Origin: Hydrogenovibrio thermophilus
GTDB taxonomy: Bacteria; Pseudomonadota; Gammaproteobacteria; Thiomicrospirales; Thiomicrospiraceae
Length of the DNA: 64,000 nt
Assembly (NCBI RefSeq): GCF_004028275.1
Contig: NZ_CP035033.1
Coordinates: 2,538,501 to 2,602,500 of the forward strand
Reading direction: 5' to 3'
Below the pieces are notes generated by a model that was given only the letters and a program-made list of their open reading frames with translations, did no database searches and was not told the origin of the DNA. The position numbers and the translations under genes are program-made. How positions within the stretch are numbered: position 1 is the stretch's first letter; every line of letters starts with the position of its first letter. This document shows, piece after piece, positions 20,810 through 30,282 of this stretch.

Positions 20810-22698
20810 CCAGCCGCTTTGCGCTGTTTTTTAATTGAAATCAGCAGCAGCGACACTGCCGCCGGCGTCACCCCGGAAATACGCGACGCCATGCCCAAGG
20901 TGGTCGGTTTGTGATCACGCAACTTCTGCTTCACTTCGTTCGACAGGCCGGAAATGGCATCCAAATCCAGGTTGGCTGGAATTTCAACGCTTTCGGCACG
21001 GCGCAACTTGTCGATTTCCTCTTGCTGGCGAGCGATGTAACCCGAGTACTTGGCTTCGATTTCAATCTGATCGACCACCGTTTCGTCCTGCAAACCGTCG
21101 CCGAACATATCCAACGAGGCCAGAGCGCCATAGGTCACTTTCGGGCGCTTGAGCAAGTCGTAAAGCGTTTGCTCTTTACTCAACGGCAAATCCATCAAGG
21201 CCTCGGCCTTTTTCGCCTCGGCATGTTGCGGATAAATCCAGGTTTCCTTCAAACGTGCCAACTCGGTTTCCATCTGTTCCATTTTGGCTTCAAACGCCAT
21301 CCAACGCGCATCGTCAATCAAACCGAACTCGCGGGCAATCGGCGTCAAACGCTGATCAGCATTGTCTTCCCGCAACATCAGACGATACTCGGCGCGTGAG
21401 GTAAACATCCGGTAAGGTTCGGACGTCCCCAGCGTAATCAAATCATCCACCAACACACCGATATAAGCTTCGTCACGTCGCGGATACCATTGGGACTTTT
21501 CCTGCGCGCGGCGCGCGGCGTTCAAACCGGCCAACAAACCTTGTGCGGCCGCTTCTTCGTAACCGGTGGTGCCGTTGATTTGCCCGGCGAAGAACAAGCC
21601 GTGAACCGCTTGGGTTTCCAAGGTCGGTTTCAAACCGCGCGGGTCGAAATAATCATATTCAATGGCGTAACCGGGACGCATGATGCGGGCATTTTCCATC
21701 CCCTTCATGGATTGCACAATCTGCACCTGAGTTTCGAACGGCAAACTGGTGGAAATGCCGTTTGGATACAACTCATTCGACGTCAGACCTTCCGGCTCGA
21801 TAAACACCTGATGGCGGTCACGTTCGGCAAAGCGCATCACCTTGTCTTCGATGGATGGACAATAACGCGGCCCAACACTGTCGATTTCACCGGCGTCGGA
21901 ATACATCGGCGATTGATCCAGAGATTGACGGATAAACTCATGGGTTTGTTCATTGGTATAGGTAATGTAGCAAGGCATTTGCTGCGGATGCATCTCCGCT
22001 TTGCCCATAAAGGAAAACACCGGCATCGGCGTGTCGCCCGGCTGAATCTGCATAGCTTCGAAATCAACGGTACGCGCGTCGATGCGTGGTGGCGTGCCGG
22101 TTTTCAGGCGACCGACCGGCAAATCCAATTCACGCATTTTCTCCGCCAAGCCATTCGCGGGGGCATCCCCGGCGCGGCCACCTTCGTAGTTCTTCAAACC
22201 GATGTGAATGCGCCCGGCCAGAAAGGTTCCGGCGGTCAACACCACTTGCCGCGCATAGAAACGCAACCCCATCTTGGTCACGGCGCCGATGACTTCACCG
22301 CCCTCCAGAATCAAATCTTCCACCGATTGCTGAAAGATGGTCAGATTCACCTGGTTTTCCAAGCGCATGCGAATCGCCTGACGATACAACACGCGATCGG
22401 CCTGGGCACGAGTGGCGCGCACCGCCGGGCCTTTCGAGGCGTTCAGCGTACGGAATTGAATCCCCGCCTCATCAATTGCCAAGGCCATGGCGCCGCCCAA
22501 TGCATCGACTTCTTTCACCAAATGACCTTTACCGATGCCGCCAATCGCCGGATTACAGGACATCTGTCCGAGCGTATCAATATTATGCGTTAATAGCAGG
22601 GTTTTCACGCCCATGCGCGCGGATGCCAGCGCGGCTTCCGTACCGGCATGCCCGCCCCCGACGACAATCACATCAAAATTGGTCACCGCGCTATCCAT
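20806..22698 (-). CDS. mnmG: tRNA 5-carboxymethylaminomethyluridine-34 synthesis enzyme MnmG
   Basis: FAD-dependent partner of MnmE in modifying U34 of certain tRNAs. 630 residues. FAD site [20 protein letters not shown] at the N-terminus, [31 protein letters not shown], and the C-terminal helical domain ending [23 protein letters not shown] 22698. Heads the mnmG-rsmG-parA-parB cluster. Confidence 0.98.
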   Translation of the reverse strand: MDSAVTNFDVIVVGGGHAGTEAALASARMGVKTLLLTHNIDTLGQMSCNPAIGGIGKGHLVKEVDALGGAMALAIDEAGIQFRTLNASKGPAVRATRAQADRVLYRQAIRMRLENQVNLTIFQQSVEDLILEGGEVIGAVTKMGLRFYARQVVLTAGTFLAGRIHIGLKNYEGGRAGDAPANGLAEKMRELDLPVGRLKTGTPPRIDARTVDFEAMQIQPGDTPMPVFSFMGKAEMHPQQMPCYITYTNEQTHEFIRQSLDQSPMYSDAGEIDSVGPRYCPSIEDKVMRFAERDRHQVFIEPEGLTSNELYPNGISTSLPFETQVQIVQSMKGMENARIMRPGYAIEYDYFDPRGLKPTLETQAVHGLFFAGQINGTTGYEEAAAQGLLAGLNAARRAQEKSQWYPRRDEAYIGVLVDDLITLGTSEPYRMFTSRAEYRLMLREDNADQRLTPIAREFGLIDDARWMAFEAKMEQMETELARLKETWIYPQHAEAKKAEALMDLPLSKEQTLYDLLKRPKVTYGALASLDMFGDGLQDETVVDQIEIEAKYSGYIARQQEEIDKLRRAESVEIPANLDLDAISGLSNEVKQKLRDHKPTTLGMASRISGVTPAAVSLLLISIKKQRKAAG

Positions 22699-22751
22699 CG
22701 AAACAACTCCACCCGCCTGTTAATACGCCGACGCCGGAACCAGAAATCCCA

Positions 22752-22761
22752 CCAGGCCTGG
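22752..22761. repeat. CCAGGCCTGG dispersed palindrome, copy 3
   Basis: Exact copy in the 193-bp gap between the divergent mnmG and the lipoprotein gene, about 54 bases before the mnmG start; the palindrome extends to ACCAGGCCTGGT. Here it lies in an upstream region, not at a gene end. Confidence 0.9.
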
Positions 22762-22891
22762 TCAAAACCGTCTTTTCGGCTGCCTATAAAAAAACGATGC
22801 ATTATAGCATAAATTCCGCTTGGAATAATTTTACCTTTCATCCAAAATTTTCTTCTATAATGTTGAAAACACTCAACAAAAAGGCCTCGCT

Positions 22892-23509
22892 ATGACATTG
22901 GTTTCCACACCTGTTCGTTTATCCGTATTGTTGGCTTTCCTATCCCTAAGCGCTTGCTCGCTGACGCCGCCCAAAAGCATGATGGACGTCCAAGCGGGTT
23001 ACACTTTCACATTGAAAAAGCCGGTCACCGTTCCGGCGCATGATGCTCGGGCCTTCATTCAGGACGGTCAAATGACCACCCACCACGGCTTTAACCGCTA
23101 CGAACAACATTGTGAACTTGAAGTAAAAGACTTGTCCCGCAAGCCGCAAGTGATTCAACCCGGCACCTTCACCATCACCAAAGTGCGTATCGACTCCGAA
23201 GCCATCGCCAGCCGCCAAGCGCCTACGGTTTTCTATGCGATGAACGACATCAATCCTTATCCGAACCAAACACTTCGTGACCTGCCGGCCCACGTCAATC
23301 TGGCCGACAATGACGGAGGTGCCGGCATTGACCCGACCATGGATTTGGTTTACCTCTACCTCGAGTCGAAAACCCAGCCCAATATTCTGCGTTTAACCTG
23401 TGCCGGTTCATTGAGCCGCGGCAACCCGTTGGATGCGCCTCGTAGCCAACGCCCACAGCAAAAACAAATCAACCAGATTCTCGGCAGCTACGGCGAAGTG
23501 GCGCCCTGA
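22892..23509 (+). CDS. Predicted lipoprotein, unknown function
   Basis: 205 residues with a lipoprotein signal (LSVLLAFLSLSACSLT, lipobox LSAC, acylated Cys about residue 22). The mature part is soluble and includes YTFTLKKPVTVPAHDARAFI, FNRYEQHCELEVKDL and LVYLYLESKTQPNILRLTC, with two further cysteines that could form a disulfide. No family recognised. It stands alone, divergent from mnmG, 79 bp upstream of the HD-GYP gene. Confidence 0.8.
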   Translation: MTLVSTPVRLSVLLAFLSLSACSLTPPKSMMDVQAGYTFTLKKPVTVPAHDARAFIQDGQMTTHHGFNRYEQHCELEVKDLSRKPQVIQPGTFTITKVRIDSEAIASRQAPTVFYAMNDINPYPNQTLRDLPAHVNLADNDGGAGIDPTMDLVYLYLESKTQPNILRLTCAGSLSRGNPLDAPRSQRPQQKQINQILGSYGEVAP

Positions 23510-23588
23510 CGTTGACTGAAAACTAAAAAATTCAACCGCCATATCGGCCTTTGCGCCGGCAAACGGTTATTTCTGTACGGAGCGGACA

Positions 23589-24635
23589 ATGCAATATGGA
23601 TTTCATATTCTCATCGTCGACGATGTCTCGGAAAACATTCAGGTCGCCATGAGCATACTGAAAGAAGAAGGCTACCAGTTTTCCTTCGCCATGGATGGCG
23701 AACAGGCGTTATCGCTGGTCGAGGAAAACGACTTCGACCTGATTCTGCTGGATGTGATGATGCCGCGGATGGACGGCTTCGAGGTCTGTCGGCGCTTGAA
23801 GTCACAGGCCCGCACCCAGGATATCCCCATTATCTTCCTGACCGCAAAAGTCGACATCGATTCGGTCAGCCAGGGGTTCCGGCTCGGTGCGGTCGATTAC
23901 ATCACCAAGCCCTTTCATGCCGAAGAACTCATTGCCCGCGTCAAAAACCACCTCGAACTCTCCGCCGCCAAACACCTCCTCAAACAAAACAACCTGACCC
24001 TCCAGAAAAACCTGGCCCACCGCGAAAAACGCTTCGCCACCGAGCTGGAAGAAAACCAGAAAGAAATCATTTTTGTCCTCACCGAATTGATGGAATCCAC
24101 TTCCGACGAAACCGGCCAGCATATCCGGCGCGTCGCCGAATGCTCAAAATGCCTGGCGCATTATCATCCCAACCTATCGAGCGACGATGAAAGCGTAATT
24201 TACCACGCCGCTCCCATGCACGACATCGGTAAAATGACCGTGCCGCTGGAAATCCTGCACAAACCCGGCAAACTGACACCAGCCGAATTCCAAATCATCA
24301 AATCCCACACCACCACCGCTTACGACATGCTCAAGTTTTCCAAGCGCAAATTCATTCAGGCCGCGGCGGTGATTGCCTTGCAGCACCACGAAAAGTGGGA
24401 CGGCAGCGGTTACCCCAACCGGCTGGCCGGGGAAAACATCCACATTTACGCCCGAATCGTCAGTGTCGCCGACGTTTTCGATGCCCTGACTCATAAACGG
24501 GAATACAAAGACGCCTGGCCGATTGACGACGCCGTGCAATACATCGTCGAACAAAAAGGCATTCAATTCGACCCGCAACTTGTGGACATCTTTACAGAAC
24601 ACCTTGATGATTTCATCCGTATTTCGCAAACTTAG
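23589..24635 (+). CDS. Response regulator with HD-GYP phosphodiesterase domain
   Basis: 348 residues. Receiver domain at 1-125 with the phospho-acceptor Asp in [14 protein letters not shown]; a short coiled linker; HD-GYP domain at about 155-345 with [20 protein letters not shown] and [17 protein letters not shown], the metal ligands and GYP loop intact. Such proteins hydrolyse cyclic di-GMP when phosphorylated. Its end overlaps the start of the hybrid kinase gene by 29 bases, so the kinase is the likely input partner. Confidence 0.95.
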   Translation: MQYGFHILIVDDVSENIQVAMSILKEEGYQFSFAMDGEQALSLVEENDFDLILLDVMMPRMDGFEVCRRLKSQARTQDIPIIFLTAKVDIDSVSQGFRLGAVDYITKPFHAEELIARVKNHLELSAAKHLLKQNNLTLQKNLAHREKRFATELEENQKEIIFVLTELMESTSDETGQHIRRVAECSKCLAHYHPNLSSDDESVIYHAAPMHDIGKMTVPLEILHKPGKLTPAEFQIIKSHTTTAYDMLKFSKRKFIQAAAVIALQHHEKWDGSGYPNRLAGENIHIYARIVSVADVFDALTHKREYKDAWPIDDAVQYIVEQKGIQFDPQLVDIFTEHLDDFIRISQT

Positions 24636-27600
24636 CCGGTTTTTACGCCTACTGACCTGGCTGCTTTTCTGTTGGACGGGCGGCGCACAGGCACTCGACC
24701 TGACGCCTCAGGAAACCCGCTGGATTCAACAGCACCCGGAAATCACCCTCGGCGCCGATTACCAATGGCCACCGTATGAATTCAATGACGAACGAGGCCG
24801 TCACACCGGCATCTCCGCCGACATTCTGCAATTAATTGAACAAAAGACCGGCCTGGTCATTCATGTCCGTTCCGGCGTCTGGGCCGAAATTTTAAAGGAT
24901 GCCAAACAAGGGAAGCTTGATGGACTGGCCTGTGCCGTCAAAACGCCGGAACGCCAAGAGTATTTTTCGTTCACCACCCCTTACACCCAGATGCCGCTGG
25001 CGGTCTTCGTGCGCAATGACAGTGCCCTCAAACGCCTCGGCTCGCTGGATGACCTCAAAGGCCTGACAGGCCAAAGCATTGCCATCAATCAAGATTCTTA
25101 CCTTCATGAATGGCTGAAAACACACTATCCGGGGTTTCAATTTCGGCCCCAGCATTCGAACTTGGAAGCACTGGAAGCGGTTTCCTTCGGGCAGGCCGAC
25201 GTTTACATCGGCAACTTGGCCGTGGCCACTTACCTCATCAAACACCATTATCTGACCAACCTCGACATTCTCGCCAAGGCCGACGATTACCAGACCGAAA
25301 CCGCCATCGCCATCGATAAAGACCAACCCCTTCTCTTCAGCATCATCCAAAAGGCGCTCAACGACATCCAGCCCAGTGAAAAGAACGCCGTGCTCAATCG
25401 CTGGTTCATGGCCTCCCGCTCCGACCAACTCCATCTGACCGACGCAGAAGTCGCCTGGATTCAGGCCCACCCCGTCGTCAAAGTGGCCGGTGAACCGGAT
25501 TGGGCTCCGTTCGATTTCGTCAACCTCAACGGCGACTATCAAGGCATCGCCAACGACTATCTGGCGCTCATTTCCCAGAAGACCGGCCTGCAATTCGACA
25601 TTGAAACCGGCATATGGCAAAGCAACCTCGACCAAATCCGACGCGGCGAAGTCGATTTGCTCCCCGCCGCATTCGTCAACGACCGCCGTCGCCAATATGC
25701 GCTGTTCAGCGCGCCCTATTTCAAAACCCTGACCTATTTCTTTGTCCGTCAGGACGTCGACGTCAAACGGCTCGAAGATCTGAATGACCCGACCTTGGCC
25801 ATCCCGAAAGGCTATGCGCAAGTCGATTATCTGAAAAAGCACTATCCGCACATCCAATTACTGGAAACCGATACGTTGAGCCAGGCGATTGACGCCGTCA
25901 TCGAAGACAAAGCCCAACTGTTGTACGACAATTATTCCGTTTTGTCCTACACCCTGACGCAATTCGGCATCCGCAACATCAAGCCGTTTCGTTCCTCCCG
26001 GCAGGCAACGCAATCATTGCACTTTATGATTCGTCAGGACGCTCCGGAACTGCAATCCATCATCAACAAAGCGCTGGCCGCCTTCACCCCCGCCGAAAAA
26101 CAACAAATCGACGACAAATGGCTCAATGTGCTCCCGACACCGCAATCGGTGCCCATCACACCCGATCAGCAAGCCTGGCTAAACGCCCACCCGATTGTCT
26201 CCTTCGGCGGTTCACCGGACTGGCGGCCGTTTGAAGCCTTCACAACCAAAGGGCGCTATGTCGGCATCGTCGCCGATTTTCTCCGCGCGCTGGAGCAAAA
26301 AATGCCGATTGAATTCCAGCCCCACTCGACCCGGACCTGGCAGGAAACCCTCAACCTGGCACGAAAAGGAACGCTGGATGTCATCTCCGGCGACATTGAC
26401 GACCCGGTATTGGCCGAACACTATCACCCCATTACCCCGTATCTGAAAAGCCCGATTGTCATCGTCATGAAAGACCGCAACGAATTCGTCAACGGTTTGC
26501 CGGAACTGCGCGACCGTAAAATCGCTTTCGTGAAAGGCTTCGGTTACAGCCACGCCATCACCCGCGCCTATCCCGCCTACCATTTCCAACCCGTCGATTC
26601 GGCACAGGATGCCTTGGAAGGAGTTGCCATCGGCCGTTACGACGCGGCGCTGATGTCGCTGCCGAAAGCGAGTTATCTCATCAAACAGAACAATCTCCAC
26701 ACGCTCAGCATCGTCGGAAAAACCGACCTCTTCATGCAGATGACCTTATTCGTCTCGAAAGACAAACCGGAACTGCATCAACTGCTCAGCCTGGCAATGG
26801 ACAGTCTCACCCAGGAGCAGAAACAGGCCATTCTCGACCGCTGGACGAAGATCGAATTCGCCCCGCAATTCGATTACATCCTGCTCATTCAAATCGCCGG
26901 CATTTTCCTGGCCGTTGTCCTGATGTTCCTTTACTGGAACCGCAAACTCGCACGTGAAATCGAACACCGCAAAGCCGCCGAAGCCCAACTCAGACACAAC
27001 GAACTTCTATTGCAGGAAGCCAAGGAACAGGCGGAAGCCGCCAACCGTGCCAAATCGGAATTCTTGGCCAATATGAGTCATGAAATCCGCACCCCGATGA
27101 ACGCCATCATCGGCTTTACCGAGCTGCTGAACGAACAGGTCTCGGAACCCCGTTTGAAAAATTTCATCCGCACCATTCAATCCGCCGGCAACACTCTGCT
27201 TATGCTCATCAACGACATCCTCGACCTGTCGAAAATCGAAGCCGGCAAAATGACGCTGCAAAAACAAGCCACCAATCCGCATGACCTCTTCAAGGATATC
27301 GGCCAGATATTCACCATAAACATGCAGAAAAAAGGCCTGGACTTCCTGGTGGACATTGACCCGAGTTTGCCCGATGCCCTGCTGTTGGATGCGGTTCGCT
27401 TACGTCAGATTCTGTTTAATCTGCTCGGCAATGCGGTCAAATTCACCGACACCGGCCACATCAAATTGTCGGTGAAATCCATGAACGTTCTGGAACATCT
27501 CAGCAAACTCGATATCCTCATCGAAGTGTCCGACACCGGCATCGGGATTCCACCAGAACAACAAACTCGCATCTTCAACGTCTTCGAACAGCAAGACGGC

Positions 27601-28509
27601 CAAAGCACCCATAAATTCGGCGGCACCGGTTTGGGGCTTTCCATCACTCAGCGACTGGTGGACATGATGGGCGGGCACATCAATCTCGAGAGCGAACCGG
27701 GCAAGGGCAGCACCTTCGGCATTCTCCTACCGAGTGTCGACATCGCCTCCATCCGCCATCATTCCGACGACCATCACGAACACGACACCCGGCATGGCCG
27801 AATCCGCTTCCAACCGGCTTCGGTGCTGGTGGTGGATGACATTGAAGACAACCGCGAACTGATCAAACACAACTTCGACGACACCGACATCCAAACAACC
27901 GAAGCCGAAAACGGTCAAGTGGCACTGGAACGCTGTCAGGCGCAAAACTTCGACCTGATTTTGATGGACATCCGCATGCCCGTCATGGATGGCTACGAGG
28001 CCGCCCAGGCCATCAAAAAACAATATCCGGCGTTACCGATTGTCGCCTTAACGGCCTCGGTCATGGAAGACACGGAAGAAAAAGCCAAACGCACCCATTT
28101 CGACGATTATCTGCGCAAACCGGTTTTGAAATCCGACCTGTTCCGAACCCTAAGCCATTTTCTGCCACACGATTACGAACCGCTTGAGTCCGATGACACC
28201 CCCTCGCTACGCCCGATTGTCAACGACATCATCCGACAAGACCCGACCTCATTCCTGCAAGCGTTGGAAAGTCTGCAACCCAAATACCAAAAAGCCCTCA
28301 AAACCAACAGCATCGCCGACATCAAACAATTTGCCGACCAATGTGCCGAACTGGGGCATCAATATCAATGCGTGCAATTCGACGAAATGGCGACCTTCTT
28401 GTTGGAAGCCCTCGACAGCTTCGACATCCCGAGCATCCAAGCCGGTTTGCAACGGTTTCCGAGTATCGAAACCGCACTTCGAAAAGCACTGAACGACACA
28501 TCCGGCTAA
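24607..28509 (+). CDS. BvgS-like hybrid histidine kinase with three periplasmic solute-binding domains
   Basis: About 1300 residues from ATG 24607 ([20 protein letters not shown], signal peptide ending near AQALD). Three tandem SBP_bac_3-type domains at about 31-270, 277-508 and 519-748, each opening with a W-x-x-x-HP-like motif ([60 protein letters not shown]). One membrane helix at 755-780; HisKA with [19 protein letters not shown] (His near 824); HATPase with [11 protein letters not shown] and [12 protein letters not shown]; receiver near 1070-1190 with [14 protein letters not shown]. The C-terminus resembles the degenerate HPt-like helical tail of this class; no canonical phosphotransfer His is seen. 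Probably signals to the HD-GYP regulator just upstream. Confidence 0.93.
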   Translation: MISSVFRKLSRFLRLLTWLLFCWTGGAQALDLTPQETRWIQQHPEITLGADYQWPPYEFNDERGRHTGISADILQLIEQKTGLVIHVRSGVWAEILKDAKQGKLDGLACAVKTPERQEYFSFTTPYTQMPLAVFVRNDSALKRLGSLDDLKGLTGQSIAINQDSYLHEWLKTHYPGFQFRPQHSNLEALEAVSFGQADVYIGNLAVATYLIKHHYLTNLDILAKADDYQTETAIAIDKDQPLLFSIIQKALNDIQPSEKNAVLNRWFMASRSDQLHLTDAEVAWIQAHPVVKVAGEPDWAPFDFVNLNGDYQGIANDYLALISQKTGLQFDIETGIWQSNLDQIRRGEVDLLPAAFVNDRRRQYALFSAPYFKTLTYFFVRQDVDVKRLEDLNDPTLAIPKGYAQVDYLKKHYPHIQLLETDTLSQAIDAVIEDKAQLLYDNYSVLSYTLTQFGIRNIKPFRSSRQATQSLHFMIRQDAPELQSIINKALAAFTPAEKQQIDDKWLNVLPTPQSVPITPDQQAWLNAHPIVSFGGSPDWRPFEAFTTKGRYVGIVADFLRALEQKMPIEFQPHSTRTWQETLNLARKGTLDVISGDIDDPVLAEHYHPITPYLKSPIVIVMKDRNEFVNGLPELRDRKIAFVKGFGYSHAITRAYPAYHFQPVDSAQDALEGVAIGRYDAALMSLPKASYLIKQNNLHTLSIVGKTDLFMQMTLFVSKDKPELHQLLSLAMDSLTQEQKQAILDRWTKIEFAPQFDYILLIQIAGIFLAVVLMFLYWNRKLAREIEHRKAAEAQLRHNELLLQEAKEQAEAANRAKSEFLANMSHEIRTPMNAIIGFTELLNEQVSEPRLKNFIRTIQSAGNTLLMLINDILDLSKIEAGKMTLQKQATNPHDLFKDIGQIFTINMQKKGLDFLVDIDPSLPDALLLDAVRLRQILFNLLGNAVKFTDTGHIKLSVKSMNVLEHLSKLDILIEVSDTGIGIPPEQQTRIFNVFEQQDGQSTHKFGGTGLGLSITQRLVDMMGGHINLESEPGKGSTFGILLPSVDIASIRHHSDDHHEHDTRHGRIRFQPASVLVVDDIEDNRELIKHNFDDTDIQTTEAENGQVALERCQAQNFDLILMDIRMPVMDGYEAAQAIKKQYPALPIVALTASVMEDTEEKAKRTHFDDYLRKPVLKSDLFRTLSHFLPHDYEPLESDDTPSLRPIVNDIIRQDPTSFLQALESLQPKYQKALKTNSIADIKQFADQCAELGHQYQCVQFDEMATFLLEALDSFDIPSIQAGLQRFPSIETALRKALNDTSG

Positions 28510-28532
28510 CCGGTCTCGACGCTCTTTACCCC

Positions 28533-28556
28533 AAAACGACCAGGCCTGGCCGTTTT
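28533..28556 (+). terminator. Terminator-like palindrome with CCAGGCCTGG copy 4
   Basis: The exact core at 28540-28549 is extended to a 24-bp near-perfect palindrome (AAAACG outer arm, CGTTTT at the other end, one mismatched pair), 24 bases after the hybrid kinase stop. Four T close the right arm. Likely terminator between the kinase and dabB. Confidence 0.75.
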
Positions 28557-28614
28557 CCACCTTTTAATGAACCCTTCTCAAACCCAGTTGGAATCAGGGC
28601 TAACGCGTCCATAC

Positions 28615-28639
28615 ATGCGATGCAGTCTATAGGTCGCAT
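28615..28639. promoter_or_regulatory. Inverted repeat upstream of dabB
   Basis: ATGCGA and TCGCAT separated by 13 bases, 90-114 bases before the dabB start. The 6-N13-6 geometry suits a LysR-type or other dimeric regulator, but no consensus is recognised. Confidence 0.3.
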
Positions 28640-28728
28640 TTAATTTCCCAATTTTTCTTTCCCGCCCATCTCTCCTAACATTATCGCCATGTAATCTGCC
28701 TCAACTGTATTTGTGAAAGGAGTGTCTT

Positions 28729-30282
28729 ATGGACGGTCATTGGATCGGAAATTGGCTATTAATACTCGTCCCGCTCGGATTTTTTCTGGGCGCACTGCTC
28801 AATGAAAAACGCGCTCGCTGGAACACGGCCGCCGCCATCAGCTTGACCGCGCTTGCCCTGGTCATCGTATTGGGCTTGCTGGAACGTTTCAATGTGGCGC
28901 CGGTCGTAAACACCGACAGCTGGATCACGCATTCACCGGTCGCCTACGTCATGCTCGGCCTCATCAGCTTTATCGCCTTCATCAATATCCGCTATTCCAG
29001 CGCCTACATGGCCGGGAATAAGGACGAGGAAAAACGCTACCTGCGCTGGCTGATGATCACATTGGGCAGTGTCGCGATGGTGGTCATCAGTAACCACATG
29101 CTGTTGATGATGACCGCCTGGATCGCCATCAGCCTGAGCTTGCACCAATTGTTGATTTTCTACCCGGAACGCCAACGGGCCGTGCTGGCCGCCCACAAAA
29201 AATACATTTTTGCCCGAGTGGCGGAACTGTGTCTGTTGAGTGCCATCCTGATTTTGCATTACGAGCACAACACCTGGTTCATCACCGACATCCATCGTAC
29301 CATCGACTTGAACGGCATCACCCATCTCGATCAGGTCGCCGCCCTGATGGTCGCATTGGCCGCACTGGTGAAGTGTGCCCAGTTGCCGTTGCACGGCTGG
29401 TTGATCCAAGTGGTCGAAGCCCCCACGCCGGTTTCCGCGCTGTTGCACGCCGGCATCATCAACCTGGGTGGCTTCCTATTGATTATCTTCGCGCCTTTGA
29501 TCGTGGTTTCCGACATCGCTCAATGGGTTCTGCTCATTATCGGCGGCATCACCACCGTGCTGGCCGCATTGGTCATGATGACCCGCGCCTCGGTCAAGGT
29601 GCGTCTCGCTTGGTCCACCATGTCGCAAATGGGCTTAATGCTGGTCGAATGCGCCCTGGGGTTATTCGAGCTGGCCCTACTGCACTTGGTCGCCCACTCC
29701 TGCTACAAGGCCTATGCATTCCTAAATTCGGGTTCCGAAGTCGAATCCAGTCTCAAACGCCGCCTGTCACAAGCGGTACCGCCCAGCCGAACCGAATGGA
29801 TTCTGGCCGGACTGGCCTCACTGACACTGGTCGCCGCCTTGGTCGCCGTACTGGATTTGGACGGCCCTTACAGCCCATGGCTATTGTTCGCCATTGCCCT
29901 GACGCTGCTCATGGCCGAACGCCGAGGACGACTCAACACCGCTTCGGTCATCAGCATGATGACGCTGGGTGCGATTTTGATTGCGGCTTACAGCCTGCAA
30001 AAAGCCGGGGCTTACCTGGTCATTCCATCGATGACCACCAGCGTCGGCTGGGTCGGGGATGCCTGGATCGGCTTTTTGATGATCCTGTTTATGGCCGGTT
30101 ACATCCTGCTGCGTTACCACACCGACCACCCGCTTGTCACCAAAGCGCGCCGCGCCTTTTATGCCGGGTTTTATCTGGACGAATGGGTGACGCGTCTTAA
30201 TTTGCGGATCTATCCGACCCGTTTACCGGTTCGGTTGAAACCCAAAAAACTTCAGATTCCAAAAGAGGAGTTTTTCCAATGA
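28729..30282 (+). CDS. dabB: DIC accumulation complex membrane subunit DabB (NuoL/NDH-like)
   Basis: 517-residue polytopic membrane protein related to the proton-conducting subunits of complex I and Mrp antiporters. It has about 13 hydrophobic segments and the family hallmark HGWLIQVVEAPTPVSALLHA near residues 222-241, the lysine-bearing LVKCAQLPLHGWL, and SCYKAYAFL. In the DAB system DabB couples ion flow to CO2-to-bicarbonate conversion by DabA. Ribosome site AAAGGAG before ATG. The stop overlaps the dabA start (ATGA). Confidence 0.93.
   Translation: MDGHWIGNWLLILVPLGFFLGALLNEKRARWNTAAAISLTALALVIVLGLLERFNVAPVVNTDSWITHSPVAYVMLGLISFIAFINIRYSSAYMAGNKDEEKRYLRWLMITLGSVAMVVISNHMLLMMTAWIAISLSLHQLLIFYPERQRAVLAAHKKYIFARVAELCLLSAILILHYEHNTWFITDIHRTIDLNGITHLDQVAALMVALAALVKCAQLPLHGWLIQVVEAPTPVSALLHAGIINLGGFLLIIFAPLIVVSDIAQWVLLIIGGITTVLAALVMMTRASVKVRLAWSTMSQMGLMLVECALGLFELALLHLVAHSCYKAYAFLNSGSEVESSLKRRLSQAVPPSRTEWILAGLASLTLVAALVAVLDLDGPYSPWLLFAIALTLLMAERRGRLNTASVISMMTLGAILIAAYSLQKAGAYLVIPSMTTSVGWVGDAWIGFLMILFMAGYILLRYHTDHPLVTKARRAFYAGFYLDEWVTRLNLRIYPTRLPVRLKPKKLQIPKEEFFQ

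Noticed and set aside
18492-22698. Looked for parS (TGTTTCACGTGAAACA) near parAB.
   Set aside because: No full or one-mismatch copy found by eye in this region.
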